Source of the DNA: Lichenifustis flavocetrariae
Lineage (GTDB): Bacteria; Pseudomonadota; Alphaproteobacteria; Rhizobiales; Beijerinckiaceae
DNA length: 64,000 bases
Reading direction: 5' to 3'
Assembly: GCF_026130545.1 (NCBI RefSeq)
Contig: NZ_JAMOIM010000001.1
Span: 310,001-374,000 of the forward strand
Shown: positions 35,492 to 42,690 of the stretch, piece by piece
How the letters are laid out: the number at the start of each line of letters is the position of its first letter
Position numbering within the stretch: position 1 is the first letter of the stretch
Program-made: the position numbers and the translations under genes
The notes under the pieces: generated by a model
Told to the model about the DNA's origin: nothing
Database searches by the model: none
The model's input: only the letters and a program-made list of their open reading frames with translations

Positions 35492-36466
35492 AAGCTGGTC
35501 GAAGTAGACGATTAGGATAATCAACGCGCCGGTGATGATGCGCTGCCAGAACGGATTCACGTTGAGCAGGTTCGCGCCATTGTTGATCGTGGTGAGGATA
35601 AACGAGCCGAGGAGAGGCCCCTGCACGGAGCCGACTGCCCCGAAAAGGCTCGTGCCGCCGATCACCGAGGACGCGATGGCCTGAAGCTCCCAGCCTTCGC
35701 CCTGCGTGGCATTGCCGATGCCGATACGGGCCGCTAGCAGCACGCCGACGAAGGCCGCGAGACCCGCCGAGATGATATAGGCGAGATAGATCATCGCCTT
35801 GACGTTCACGCCCGTCAGCCGCGCGGCCTCCGCGTTCGAGCCGATGGCGTAGAGATAGCGTCCCCACCGGGTGTGTTGCAGCAGCACATAGGCCGGAACC
35901 GCGACGACGATCACCATCCAGAAGAGCGACGGGATGCCGAAGTAGCTTTCGAGTGAGAAGCCAGTGAACTCCTTCGGCATGCCCGAAATTGTCTGGCCGT
36001 TCGTGATCAGGAGGCCGATGCCGCGGAGGGCCGTCAGCGTGGCCAGGGTCATGATGAAGGGCGGCAGGCCAAGCTGCACGATACCGAAACCGTGAAAGGC
36101 TCCCACCGCGACGCCCATCAACACCGTCAGGGCAATCGCGCCTGCGATACCGAAGCCGTGCGTCATGAGCAGCGCCGTGATGACGCTCGCGAATCCCACG
36201 ACCGCGCCGACCGACAGATCGATACCGGCCGTGATGATCACGAAGGTCTGACCCACCGCGATGATCGCCACCATCGAGCCCTGCCGCATGAGGTTCGAGA
36301 GGTTGCGTTCCGTCAGGAAGGTGGTGGTGGAGAGCGAGAGCCCGATCCACAGGAGCAGCAGCAGGCCTAGCAGCGTCAGGCTCAAGACGAGACCCATGCG
36401 CGACCCGCGTGGGGCGGGGCTCGGCGGGGCCGCGGTTGCGAGCGGGTCCTTGGTTTGCACGGTCAT
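35474..36466 (-). CDS. Ribose-type sugar ABC transporter permease
   Basis: A 330-residue inner-membrane permease of the RbsC/BPD_transp_2 family. It has eight to ten TMs, FVIITAGIDLSVGAVVGFASVITALL (the family TAGIDLSVG box), LPPFIMTLATLTALRGIGLLITNG, the cytoplasmic EAA-like loop YAIGSNAEAARLTGVNVK and SSVIGGTSLFGAVGSVQGPLLGSFIL. ATG 36466 (MTVQTKDPLATAA) begins 22 bases after the ATPase stop and is preferred over an upstream in-frame ATG overlapping that gene. It forms a transporter with the ATPase and binding protein upstream. The sugar is unknown. Confidence 0.93.
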   Translation of the reverse strand: MTVQTKDPLATAAPPSPAPRGSRMGLVLSLTLLGLLLLLWIGLSLSTTTFLTERNLSNLMRQGSMVAIIAVGQTFVIITAGIDLSVGAVVGFASVITALLMTHGFGIAGAIALTVLMGVAVGAFHGFGIVQLGLPPFIMTLATLTALRGIGLLITNGQTISGMPKEFTGFSLESYFGIPSLFWMVIVVAVPAYVLLQHTRWGRYLYAIGSNAEAARLTGVNVKAMIYLAYIISAGLAAFVGVLLAARIGIGNATQGEGWELQAIASSVIGGTSLFGAVGSVQGPLLGSFILTTINNGANLLNVNPFWQRIITGALIILIVYFDQLRRKKR

Positions 36467-36488
36467 GGCGGGCTCGCGAAAAAGAGGG

Positions 36489-38009
36489 TCAGACGCCGAT
36501 GGCTTCGGTAAGAATGGATTCCTGGTCCGCCTCGCGGCCGACATGGCTCGCGACCAATTGGCCGCGCCGGAACACGTGCAGCGTGTCGCTGAGGTCGTAG
36601 ACCTCTGGCAGGTAGGACGAGATCAGGATGATGCCGGCGCCATCTTTCAGCAGCCGGGCGAAGATCTTGTAGATCTCGACCTTGGTGCCGACGTCGACTC
36701 CGACGGTCGGCTCGTCGAAGATGAACAGCTTGGCGCCGTGGTTCAGCCATTTGCCGACCACGACCTTCTGCTGGTTGCCGCCAGAAAGGCTCGAGACATG
36801 GGCCTCGCGCGAGGCGGTCTTGACCTGCACGTCGCGGATCTGCTTGTCGGCCGCCGAACGCTCGGCGGTTGGATGCAGCAGGATGCCCCGCGTCAGCCGA
36901 TCGAAAACCGGCAGGTTGATGTTCAACCCGACCCCGAGATTGAGGCAAAGCCCCTGGTCACGACGGCTTTCCGGCACGAGCGCGATCCCGCGTCGGATGG
37001 CATCGGCCTCGTTGCGGATGGTGATCTCCGTACCGTTCCAGAAGACCGAACCGCCGCTTTTGGCAAACCGCCCGAAGACGGTCTGCACGAACTCGCTGCG
37101 CCCCGCGCCGATCAGGCCATAGAGCCCGACGACTTCGCCCGCCCGTACCGCCAATGAAACATCCGTGAATCCCGGCCCCGAGAGCCCCTGGGTGCGCAGG
37201 ATCTCCGGCCCGAACGGGATCGTCTCCTTGTAGTGGATCTGATCGACCGAACGGTTGATCATTCCTTTGATCAGCGCGCCCTCGTTGGTCTCGCTCACCT
37301 TGCTGGTCGAGACCAGCGCGCCGTCACGCAGGATCGACACGCGGTCAGCCAGTTCGAACACTTCTTCCAGGCGGTGACTGATGTAGACGATCGTCACACC
37401 CTCGGCTTTGAGCCGACGGATGAGGGCGAAAAGTTGAGCCGCTTCCTGCCGCGTGAGATAGCCGGTCGGCTCGTCGAAGATGAGAAATCGCGTGCCACGG
37501 GTCGAGGCCCGCGCGGTCGCCACCAACTGCTGCTGGCCGATGGTCAGGCTCGACAGCGTCGCGCCTGCCTGGATCGCGAAGCCGATGTCGTCGAGGATCT
37601 TCTGCCCGGCCCGCACCATGGCGCGATGGCGCAACAGACCGAAGCGGGTACTCTCGTCGCCGAGGAACAGGTTCGCGGCCACGCTGAGATGCGGGCACAG
37701 CACCACTTCTTGATGCACCGCATTGATGCCGAGCCCGATTGCCTCATGCGGCGAGGCAAGCGCCACCGAACGGCCCTCCCAGAGGATCTCGCCGCTTGAA
37801 CGCTGATGAACGCCTGTCAGGGTCTTGATCAGGGTCGACTTGCCGGCCCCGTTCTCACCCACGATGGCGTGGATTTCGCCGGGCATGAAGTCGAGGTCGA
37901 CGCTCTTCAGCGCGTGGGTGGCGCCAAACCGTTTATCGAGCTTCTGCAGCACCAAAAGGGGTGCCACGACGGCCTGCGCCGCAGGACGTTCGAGCGTCAT
38001 CGTGCTCAT
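36489..38009 (-). CDS. Ribose-type sugar ABC transporter ATP-binding protein
   Basis: A 506-residue duplicated ATPase of the RbsA/MglA class. The N-terminal domain has Walker A VGENGAGKSTLIKTL and degenerate signature LTIGQQQLVATARA, with Walker B FLIFDEPTGYLT. The C-terminal domain has the usual degenerate Walker A GLIGAGRSEFVQTVFG, signature SSLSGGNQQKVVVGKWL and FIFDEPTVGVDVGTK. ATG 38009 is preceded by GAGGGAGGG. It energises uptake by the permease encoded just downstream. Confidence 0.95.
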   Translation of the reverse strand: MSTMTLERPAAQAVVAPLLVLQKLDKRFGATHALKSVDLDFMPGEIHAIVGENGAGKSTLIKTLTGVHQRSSGEILWEGRSVALASPHEAIGLGINAVHQEVVLCPHLSVAANLFLGDESTRFGLLRHRAMVRAGQKILDDIGFAIQAGATLSSLTIGQQQLVATARASTRGTRFLIFDEPTGYLTRQEAAQLFALIRRLKAEGVTIVYISHRLEEVFELADRVSILRDGALVSTSKVSETNEGALIKGMINRSVDQIHYKETIPFGPEILRTQGLSGPGFTDVSLAVRAGEVVGLYGLIGAGRSEFVQTVFGRFAKSGGSVFWNGTEITIRNEADAIRRGIALVPESRRDQGLCLNLGVGLNINLPVFDRLTRGILLHPTAERSAADKQIRDVQVKTASREAHVSSLSGGNQQKVVVGKWLNHGAKLFIFDEPTVGVDVGTKVEIYKIFARLLKDGAGIILISSYLPEVYDLSDTLHVFRRGQLVASHVGREADQESILTEAIGV

Positions 38010-38072
38010 GGAACCCTCCCTCGAATGCCGCCGCCCGCGTGGGACGGCGGCAGAATGTCGACGATAGGCGGG

Positions 38073-39029
38073 TCAGTTCAGCTTGGGATTTAGCAATTCT
38101 TGGCTGCGGGGCGTGCTCATATTGGCCTTGGTGATGGCGTTCACGCCCGTATCGACATTGGCCGCCACGTTTTCGCCTTTGGAGGCGGCGAGGGCGGTCT
38201 TGACCCCATCGTAACCCATGCGGAAAGGGTCCTGCACAATCAGGGCATAGATTGTGCCGTCCTGAAGGTAGCCTACGAGCTTGGGGTCGCTGTCGAACGC
38301 GATGAGGGTCATCTTGTCACCGAGCTTGTTCTCAGCAACGGCCTGACCCGCGCCCTGGCCCATGATGAGGTTATCGGCAAAGGCACCGACGAGGGTCGGG
38401 TCGGCCGTAATGAGGTCCGTCATGATGTTCAGGCCTGTGGTGGCCTGTCCGTCCGCCACCTTTTCCTGTGTCAGCTTCAGACCGGGATATTTCTTCAACT
38501 CTTCCTTGAAGCCCTGTACCCGCTGATCGAGCGAGCCGACGCCCGGGAGCGAGTTGATGAGCGCCACATTACCTTCGGCCTTGCCGGTCTTAGCCTTCAC
38601 GCCCTCCGCGAGTGCATCTGCCGCCACACGGCCGCCCTGGACGTTGTCGGTGGTGAGGAAGGATGTAAACGCCTTGGAATCAGCGGCTGAGTCGATGCCG
38701 ATAATCTTCACCGATTTCGCGGCTTCGTCGATCGGCTTGCCGAGCGCCGCAAACTGGGTTGGCGAAATCACGACGGCGGCCGGTTTGCTGGCGACCGCAT
38801 TCTCCAGGATCGTGATTTGACCATTGATGTCCGACTCGGATTGGGCGCCGAGTTCCGGCACCTTTACGCCGAGGTCTTTGCCTGCCTTGCGGGCGCCGGC
38901 CAGCACGATCTGCCAATAGTTCGAAGTCGTATCCTTGACGATCACCGGGATCGTCGTTTCGGCTGCAAAGGATGTCCCGCCGAAGCTCAGGAGAATCGGA
39001 AAAACCGTCGCCAAAAGAATCTTTTTCAT
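38073..39029 (-). CDS. Sugar ABC transporter periplasmic binding protein
   Basis: A 318-residue type I periplasmic binding protein. The signal peptide is MKKILLATVFPILLSFGG, cleavage after SFA. Mature protein: TTIPVIVKDTTSNYWQIVLAGARKAGKDLGVKV, AVVISPTQFAALGKPIDEAAK, IGIDSAADSKAFTSFLTTDNVQGGRVAADALAEG and the hinge-region LTQEKVADGQATTGLNIMTDLI. The pattern is that of Peripla_BP_4 proteins for monosaccharides or polyols; the substrate cannot be fixed. ATG 39029 starts the signal peptide; the frame open from 39092 is unsupported. 63 bases upstream of the ATPase gene. Confidence 0.92.
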   Translation of the reverse strand: MKKILLATVFPILLSFGGTSFAAETTIPVIVKDTTSNYWQIVLAGARKAGKDLGVKVPELGAQSESDINGQITILENAVASKPAAVVISPTQFAALGKPIDEAAKSVKIIGIDSAADSKAFTSFLTTDNVQGGRVAADALAEGVKAKTGKAEGNVALINSLPGVGSLDQRVQGFKEELKKYPGLKLTQEKVADGQATTGLNIMTDLITADPTLVGAFADNLIMGQGAGQAVAENKLGDKMTLIAFDSDPKLVGYLQDGTIYALIVQDPFRMGYDGVKTALAASKGENVAANVDTGVNAITKANMSTPRSQELLNPKLN

Positions 39030-39178
39030 CGCATTCCCTCCGTAATGTGTCTTGTCGGGCGTTCTTCGACGCCTTGGTGAGATCCATCCCACAATCGACG
39101 CACGCGGTCACGCGGCGTTGAACACCAGTGGCCAGTCCGGCCGAGTTATTTCCGCGCCTCGCACCACCGAATGCTGCG

Positions 39179-40192
39179 TCAGTCGACCTCAACCAGAGCC
39201 TTCACCACCCCGGCGCCAGGCCCGATCAGCTTGGCGAACTCGCTTGGCAATTGATCGAGGGTAAGCCGATGCGTGTTGAGGGCCTTTGTTGGAATCCGAC
39301 CTGCACCGAGTGCGGCCACCACGGTCTCGAAATCCTCGCGCGTCGCATTGCGGCTGCCGAGCAGCGTCGTCTCCCGCTTGTGGAACTCCGGATCAGAAAA
39401 GCTGATCTGGCTGCTGACGATCGAGACGAGCACGTAGGTGCCGCCATGCGCCACGAAACCGAAGCCGCGCTCCATGGCGGCCGGGCTCCCGGTCGCATCG
39501 AAGACGACATCGAACATGTCGCCATCCGTAAGTCGGGACAGCTGGGCTGCGTCGTCCGTGCCGGTCTGCACGACGGAGGAAACGCCGAGATGCGCCGAAC
39601 AGAAATCCAGGCGATCGGCGCGCGAATCGAGCACTGTCACACGACCGCCCTTGAGACCGGCAAAAAGCGCGACCGCCATGCCGATCGGCCCCCCGCCGAC
39701 GATCAGAATCCGTTCATCGCCACCAAGATTGCTGCGCCGGACCGCATGCGCCCCAATGGCCAAGAACTCGACCATGGCGGCCTCATCGAGGCTCAAGCCG
39801 GGCACGGGCAGAATAGCGTGCTCAGGCAGGCTCAGGTAGCCCGTCATTCCGCCGTCGCGATGCACCCCGAGTACCTGGAGTGTGGTGCAACAATTGGTCT
39901 TACCATGACGGCAGGCGACACAATGGCCGCAGGAAAGGTAGGGGATGATGCAAGCCGTATCGCCGATGCGAAGCGCGCTGCCATCCGGCACCTCCTCGAT
40001 CACCCCGGCGAGCTCATGTCCCATCACGCGCGGATAGGCGAGATAGGGCTGATTTCCTGAAAAGATGTGGAGATCCGTGCCGCAGATGCCCACGCGGCGG
40101 ATGCGCACCAGCACCTCGCCGTTGCCCCGCATCGGCTTGGCGCGCTGTTCCGCTTTCAAAAGACCAGGAGTCTCGCACACGATTGTCAGCAT
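39179..40192 (-). CDS. Zinc-dependent alcohol/polyol dehydrogenase
   Basis: A 337-residue medium-chain dehydrogenase. Catalytic zinc site: RRVGICGTDLHIFSG, PRVMGHELAGVIEEV; structural zinc cysteines SCGHCVACRHGKTNCC; NAD-binding ILIVGGGPIGMAVALFAGLKGGRVTVLDSR with Asp selecting NAD. It resembles bacterial L-gulonate/galactonate-type and polyol dehydrogenases, with TKALNTHRLTLDQLP near the end. As the first gene upstream of the sugar ABC genes and divergent from an FCD regulator it probably oxidises the imported sugar, polyol or sugar acid. The exact substrate is unknown. Confidence 0.87.
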   Translation of the reverse strand: MLTIVCETPGLLKAEQRAKPMRGNGEVLVRIRRVGICGTDLHIFSGNQPYLAYPRVMGHELAGVIEEVPDGSALRIGDTACIIPYLSCGHCVACRHGKTNCCTTLQVLGVHRDGGMTGYLSLPEHAILPVPGLSLDEAAMVEFLAIGAHAVRRSNLGGDERILIVGGGPIGMAVALFAGLKGGRVTVLDSRADRLDFCSAHLGVSSVVQTGTDDAAQLSRLTDGDMFDVVFDATGSPAAMERGFGFVAHGGTYVLVSIVSSQISFSDPEFHKRETTLLGSRNATREDFETVVAALGAGRIPTKALNTHRLTLDQLPSEFAKLIGPGAGVVKALVEVD

Positions 40193-40237
40193 GAGATCAT
40201 CGACGCTTCTTCCCCGATCCCGACCATTCAGTCATTT

Positions 40238-40260
40238 TTGGCCTTACCAATTAGCGCCAA
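40238..40260. promoter_or_regulatory. Candidate operator of the FCD regulator
   Basis: TTGGC and GCCAA flank a 13-base AT-richer centre (CTTACCAATTAGC) inside the 77-base gap between the divergent dehydrogenase and GntR/FCD genes. Position and dyad symmetry fit a GntR-family site. Confidence 0.4.
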
Positions 40261-40269
40261 CCTACTAAG

Positions 40270-41016
40270 ATGTGCTGCATGCCGTCAAGTCCGTCTGATC
40301 GGTTCGATCCAGTGAGCCTAACCCCTACAAAGCGAGGCGAGCCGCGCCGGCTCTATCAGCAGGTCGCGGACCAGATTCGCGCGCATATCCGCAGCGGTCG
40401 TTTTCCGCCCCTGTCGCGGCTACCCGCCGAGCGGGACTTGGCCCAGCAACTCGACGTGTCACGGCCGTCATTGCGTGAAGCGCTGATCGCGCTCGAAATC
40501 GATGGTAGTGTCGACATCCGGATGGGCTCCGGCATTTACGTCTGCGCTCCCTCCGAGGCCCAGGGGAGCGCGACCCAGGCGCTCGGCGAAAGTCCCTCGG
40601 AGTTAATGCAGGCGCGGGCGGCGATCGAAGGGGCAACGGTGGTGTTGGCTTGCGCCCGCATGACACCGGAAGCGCTCGCGGAGTTGCGGCAGATGCTTGA
40701 TCGGATGCGGTCGATGATTGCGGAAGGAGTGACGCCCTTCGAACACGATCGCGCCTTCCACATGGCGATCGCTCAGCAGGCCGGCAATTCGGTGCTGGCT
40801 CGCATCGTCGGCGAGATGTTCGACGAGCGTCAGAGCCGCATCGCTGCCGGTCTCAGCCGAAAATACGAGACGCCCGACACCTGGATCGCGGCCTTGGCCG
40901 AGCACGAACTGATCTACGCGGCTTTCGAGGCCGTGGATCCGCTCTGGGCTCAATCCGCCATGACCCGCCACATCCAGCTTTCCGCAGACCGGTGGACGCG
41001 TGACATGGAAGAGTGA
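40270..41016 (+). CDS. GntR-family (FCD/FadR subfamily) regulator
   Basis: A 248-residue repressor-type regulator. The winged HTH at about 25-95 has LYQQVADQIRAHIRSGRFPPLSRLPAERDLAQQLDVSRPSLREALIALEIDGSVDIRMGSGIYV. The helical FCD effector domain follows (ELMQARAAIEGATVVLACARMTPEALAELRQMLDRM, EHDRAFHMAIAQQAGNSVLARI, ALAEHELIYAAFEAVDP), with His/Asp positions expected for metal-assisted binding of an organic acid. Divergent from the dehydrogenase/ABC operon with a 77-base shared control region, so it very likely regulates that operon. ATG 40279 is an alternative start. Confidence 0.9.
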   Translation: MCCMPSSPSDRFDPVSLTPTKRGEPRRLYQQVADQIRAHIRSGRFPPLSRLPAERDLAQQLDVSRPSLREALIALEIDGSVDIRMGSGIYVCAPSEAQGSATQALGESPSELMQARAAIEGATVVLACARMTPEALAELRQMLDRMRSMIAEGVTPFEHDRAFHMAIAQQAGNSVLARIVGEMFDERQSRIAAGLSRKYETPDTWIAALAEHELIYAAFEAVDPLWAQSAMTRHIQLSADRWTRDMEE

Positions 41017-41082
41017 GCCGGCGCTCGCTCTGCTGTCGAACGTTGCCAAGGCCCAGTTGAGGGCCTCAACGAGACTGAAGTG

Positions 41083-41781
41083 TCAGGACGGCAGCAGCAA
41101 CTCCGGTAATCCTGAAAGATCGTCCAGCACGACGTCGGGCACCCAGTCCGGATTGAGCGGCTCGCCGATCCGGTCGATCCAGACGGATCCGATACCGAGT
41201 TCGTGGCAGACCTTGAGGTCGGTGAACTGACCCATGCCGACGTGAATGGTCTCGTCCTTCGTCACCCCCATGACGGCATATGCGTGCAGGAACAGCTGAT
41301 GATCCGGTTTATATGCTCGAGCCTGCTGAGCCGTGACGACGTAGTCGAGCGGGGTGCCGATCGCGGCAATCGTGCCGGTTATCAGCTCGTCATCGGTGTT
41401 GCTGATGACTGCGAGCCTATAGCGCTCCCGTAGCCGAGCCAGCGCGGCCGGCACCTCGGGATGGGGCGCGATCCACCGCAGGATCGACAGCAATGTTTCC
41501 TGATCGTCCGAGGTGGCAGAGTAACCAGCATCACGCAGCACTTCGTTGAGGCTCGACTGCAAGACGGCTTTGTAGTTGCAGAAGGGCGAACGCTGCTGCC
41601 GCTCCACCGCCGCCTCACGCAGCCGATCAGCGAGGGCAGTTACCTGCTCGTCCGTCTCGTTCCCTCGCAGACGCCTGGAAAGGATTGCGCGGACTGCCCG
41701 CCTCACGGCGTCGTGCCATTGCACCAGCGTGCCATAGCAATCGAAGGTGATGACCTTAGGAATTGGATCAAGCTTCAGCAT
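41083..41781 (-). CDS. HAD hydrolase, type II haloacid dehalogenase-like
   Basis: A 232-residue HAD-superfamily protein. Motif I VITFDCYGTLVQW (nucleophile Asp; DCYGTL is the haloacid dehalogenase form), motif II LAVISNTDDELI, motif III Lys in QQARAYKPDHQLFLHAYAVMG and motif IV IHVGMGQFTDLKVCHELGIGSVWIDR. It could dehalogenate a 2-haloacid or, as for many such proteins, dephosphorylate a small metabolite. The context next to a sugar operon favours the latter. Convergent with the GntR gene, divergent from the Crp gene. Confidence 0.85.
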   Translation of the reverse strand: MLKLDPIPKVITFDCYGTLVQWHDAVRRAVRAILSRRLRGNETDEQVTALADRLREAAVERQQRSPFCNYKAVLQSSLNEVLRDAGYSATSDDQETLLSILRWIAPHPEVPAALARLRERYRLAVISNTDDELITGTIAAIGTPLDYVVTAQQARAYKPDHQLFLHAYAVMGVTKDETIHVGMGQFTDLKVCHELGIGSVWIDRIGEPLNPDWVPDVVLDDLSGLPELLLPS

Positions 41782-41994
41782 GGCCGGCCATACCCCTCGA
41801 ATGTGACCTTGGATCGAGCGGACAGGTGTCGCTCAGAATGCCTGTTATTCACGAGAACCAGCCTTTCGCGTGCCGGGTTCTCGCAGGCCGGATCGAAGTT
41901 GGAGATCCCACCACAGCCAAATCGCAATCTACCGATCGCTCGCATTTTAGACTAGGACTGGCTCATTGCCCGTCGGTTTGGGATGAGGGTCGCC

Positions 41995-42681
41995 ATGAAG
42001 ACACAGTCCTCCCATGCGCCAGAATTTGCAGTTCTCCTCCGTATCAACCCGCTGTTCGGCGACCTGGACCCCAATATTATCGCCGGTCTCGCCGGTCTCT
42101 GCTCCACACGTTGCTTGACCCCCAAGGAGGTGCTGTTTCGCAAGGGCGATCCGGGCGACGCCCTCTACGGCATTCGGCGGGGCCAGATCGGAATCGAATT
42201 CTGGACCCGGAATGGAACCCACGTGACCCTGAACACTCTGGGCAGTGGCGATATTTTCGGAGAGGTTGCGATGCTCGACGGCTGCGAACGCACCGCCGAT
42301 GCGGTCGCGTTGGAAGCGACTGAATTGTTTTCCCTCCGCCGTGAGCACGTGATCGCGCATCTCGAGCGAGAGCCAAGTATCGCGCTCAAGTTCATCGAGC
42401 TTTTGTGCAAACGGCTTCGTTATATGTCCGGCCGGATGGAAGAAGTCGTGAGCTTGAAGATGGGCGCCCGCCTGGCGCGCCGACTACTGGTTCTCTCGGA
42501 GGATTTCGGCAGCGACGTCACGATTTCACAGGAACAATTGGCCGCTCATGTCGGGGCGGCCCGCGAAAGCGTCAACCGGCAGCTTCAGCTCTGGCATAAG
42601 AGCGGCATCCTCGACCTGAGGCGCGGCACGATCGCGGTCAAGAATACCGACGCACTCGCGGCGGAAGCACGAAAGATGTGA
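41995..42681 (+). CDS. Crp/Fnr-family transcriptional regulator
   Basis: A 228-residue regulator. Cyclic nucleotide-binding fold at about 15-130 (FRKGDPGDALYGIRRGQIGIEF, LGSGDIFGEVAMLDGCERTADAVALEATELFSL; the GEVAMLDG..RTADA phosphate-cassette pattern is close to that of cAMP-responsive members). C-terminal wHTH ISQEQLAAHVGAARESVNRQLQLWHKSGILDLRRGTIAV. No FNR-type cysteine cluster. ATG 41995 has AGGG 5 bases upstream; 41983 is an alternative. It ends 9 bases from the end of the convergent ppkA gene, whose N-terminal adenylate cyclase could make its ligand (inference). Confidence 0.88.
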   Translation: MKTQSSHAPEFAVLLRINPLFGDLDPNIIAGLAGLCSTRCLTPKEVLFRKGDPGDALYGIRRGQIGIEFWTRNGTHVTLNTLGSGDIFGEVAMLDGCERTADAVALEATELFSLRREHVIAHLEREPSIALKFIELLCKRLRYMSGRMEEVVSLKMGARLARRLLVLSEDFGSDVTISQEQLAAHVGAARESVNRQLQLWHKSGILDLRRGTIAVKNTDALAAEARKM

Positions 42682-42690
42682 TCCGCCCTA

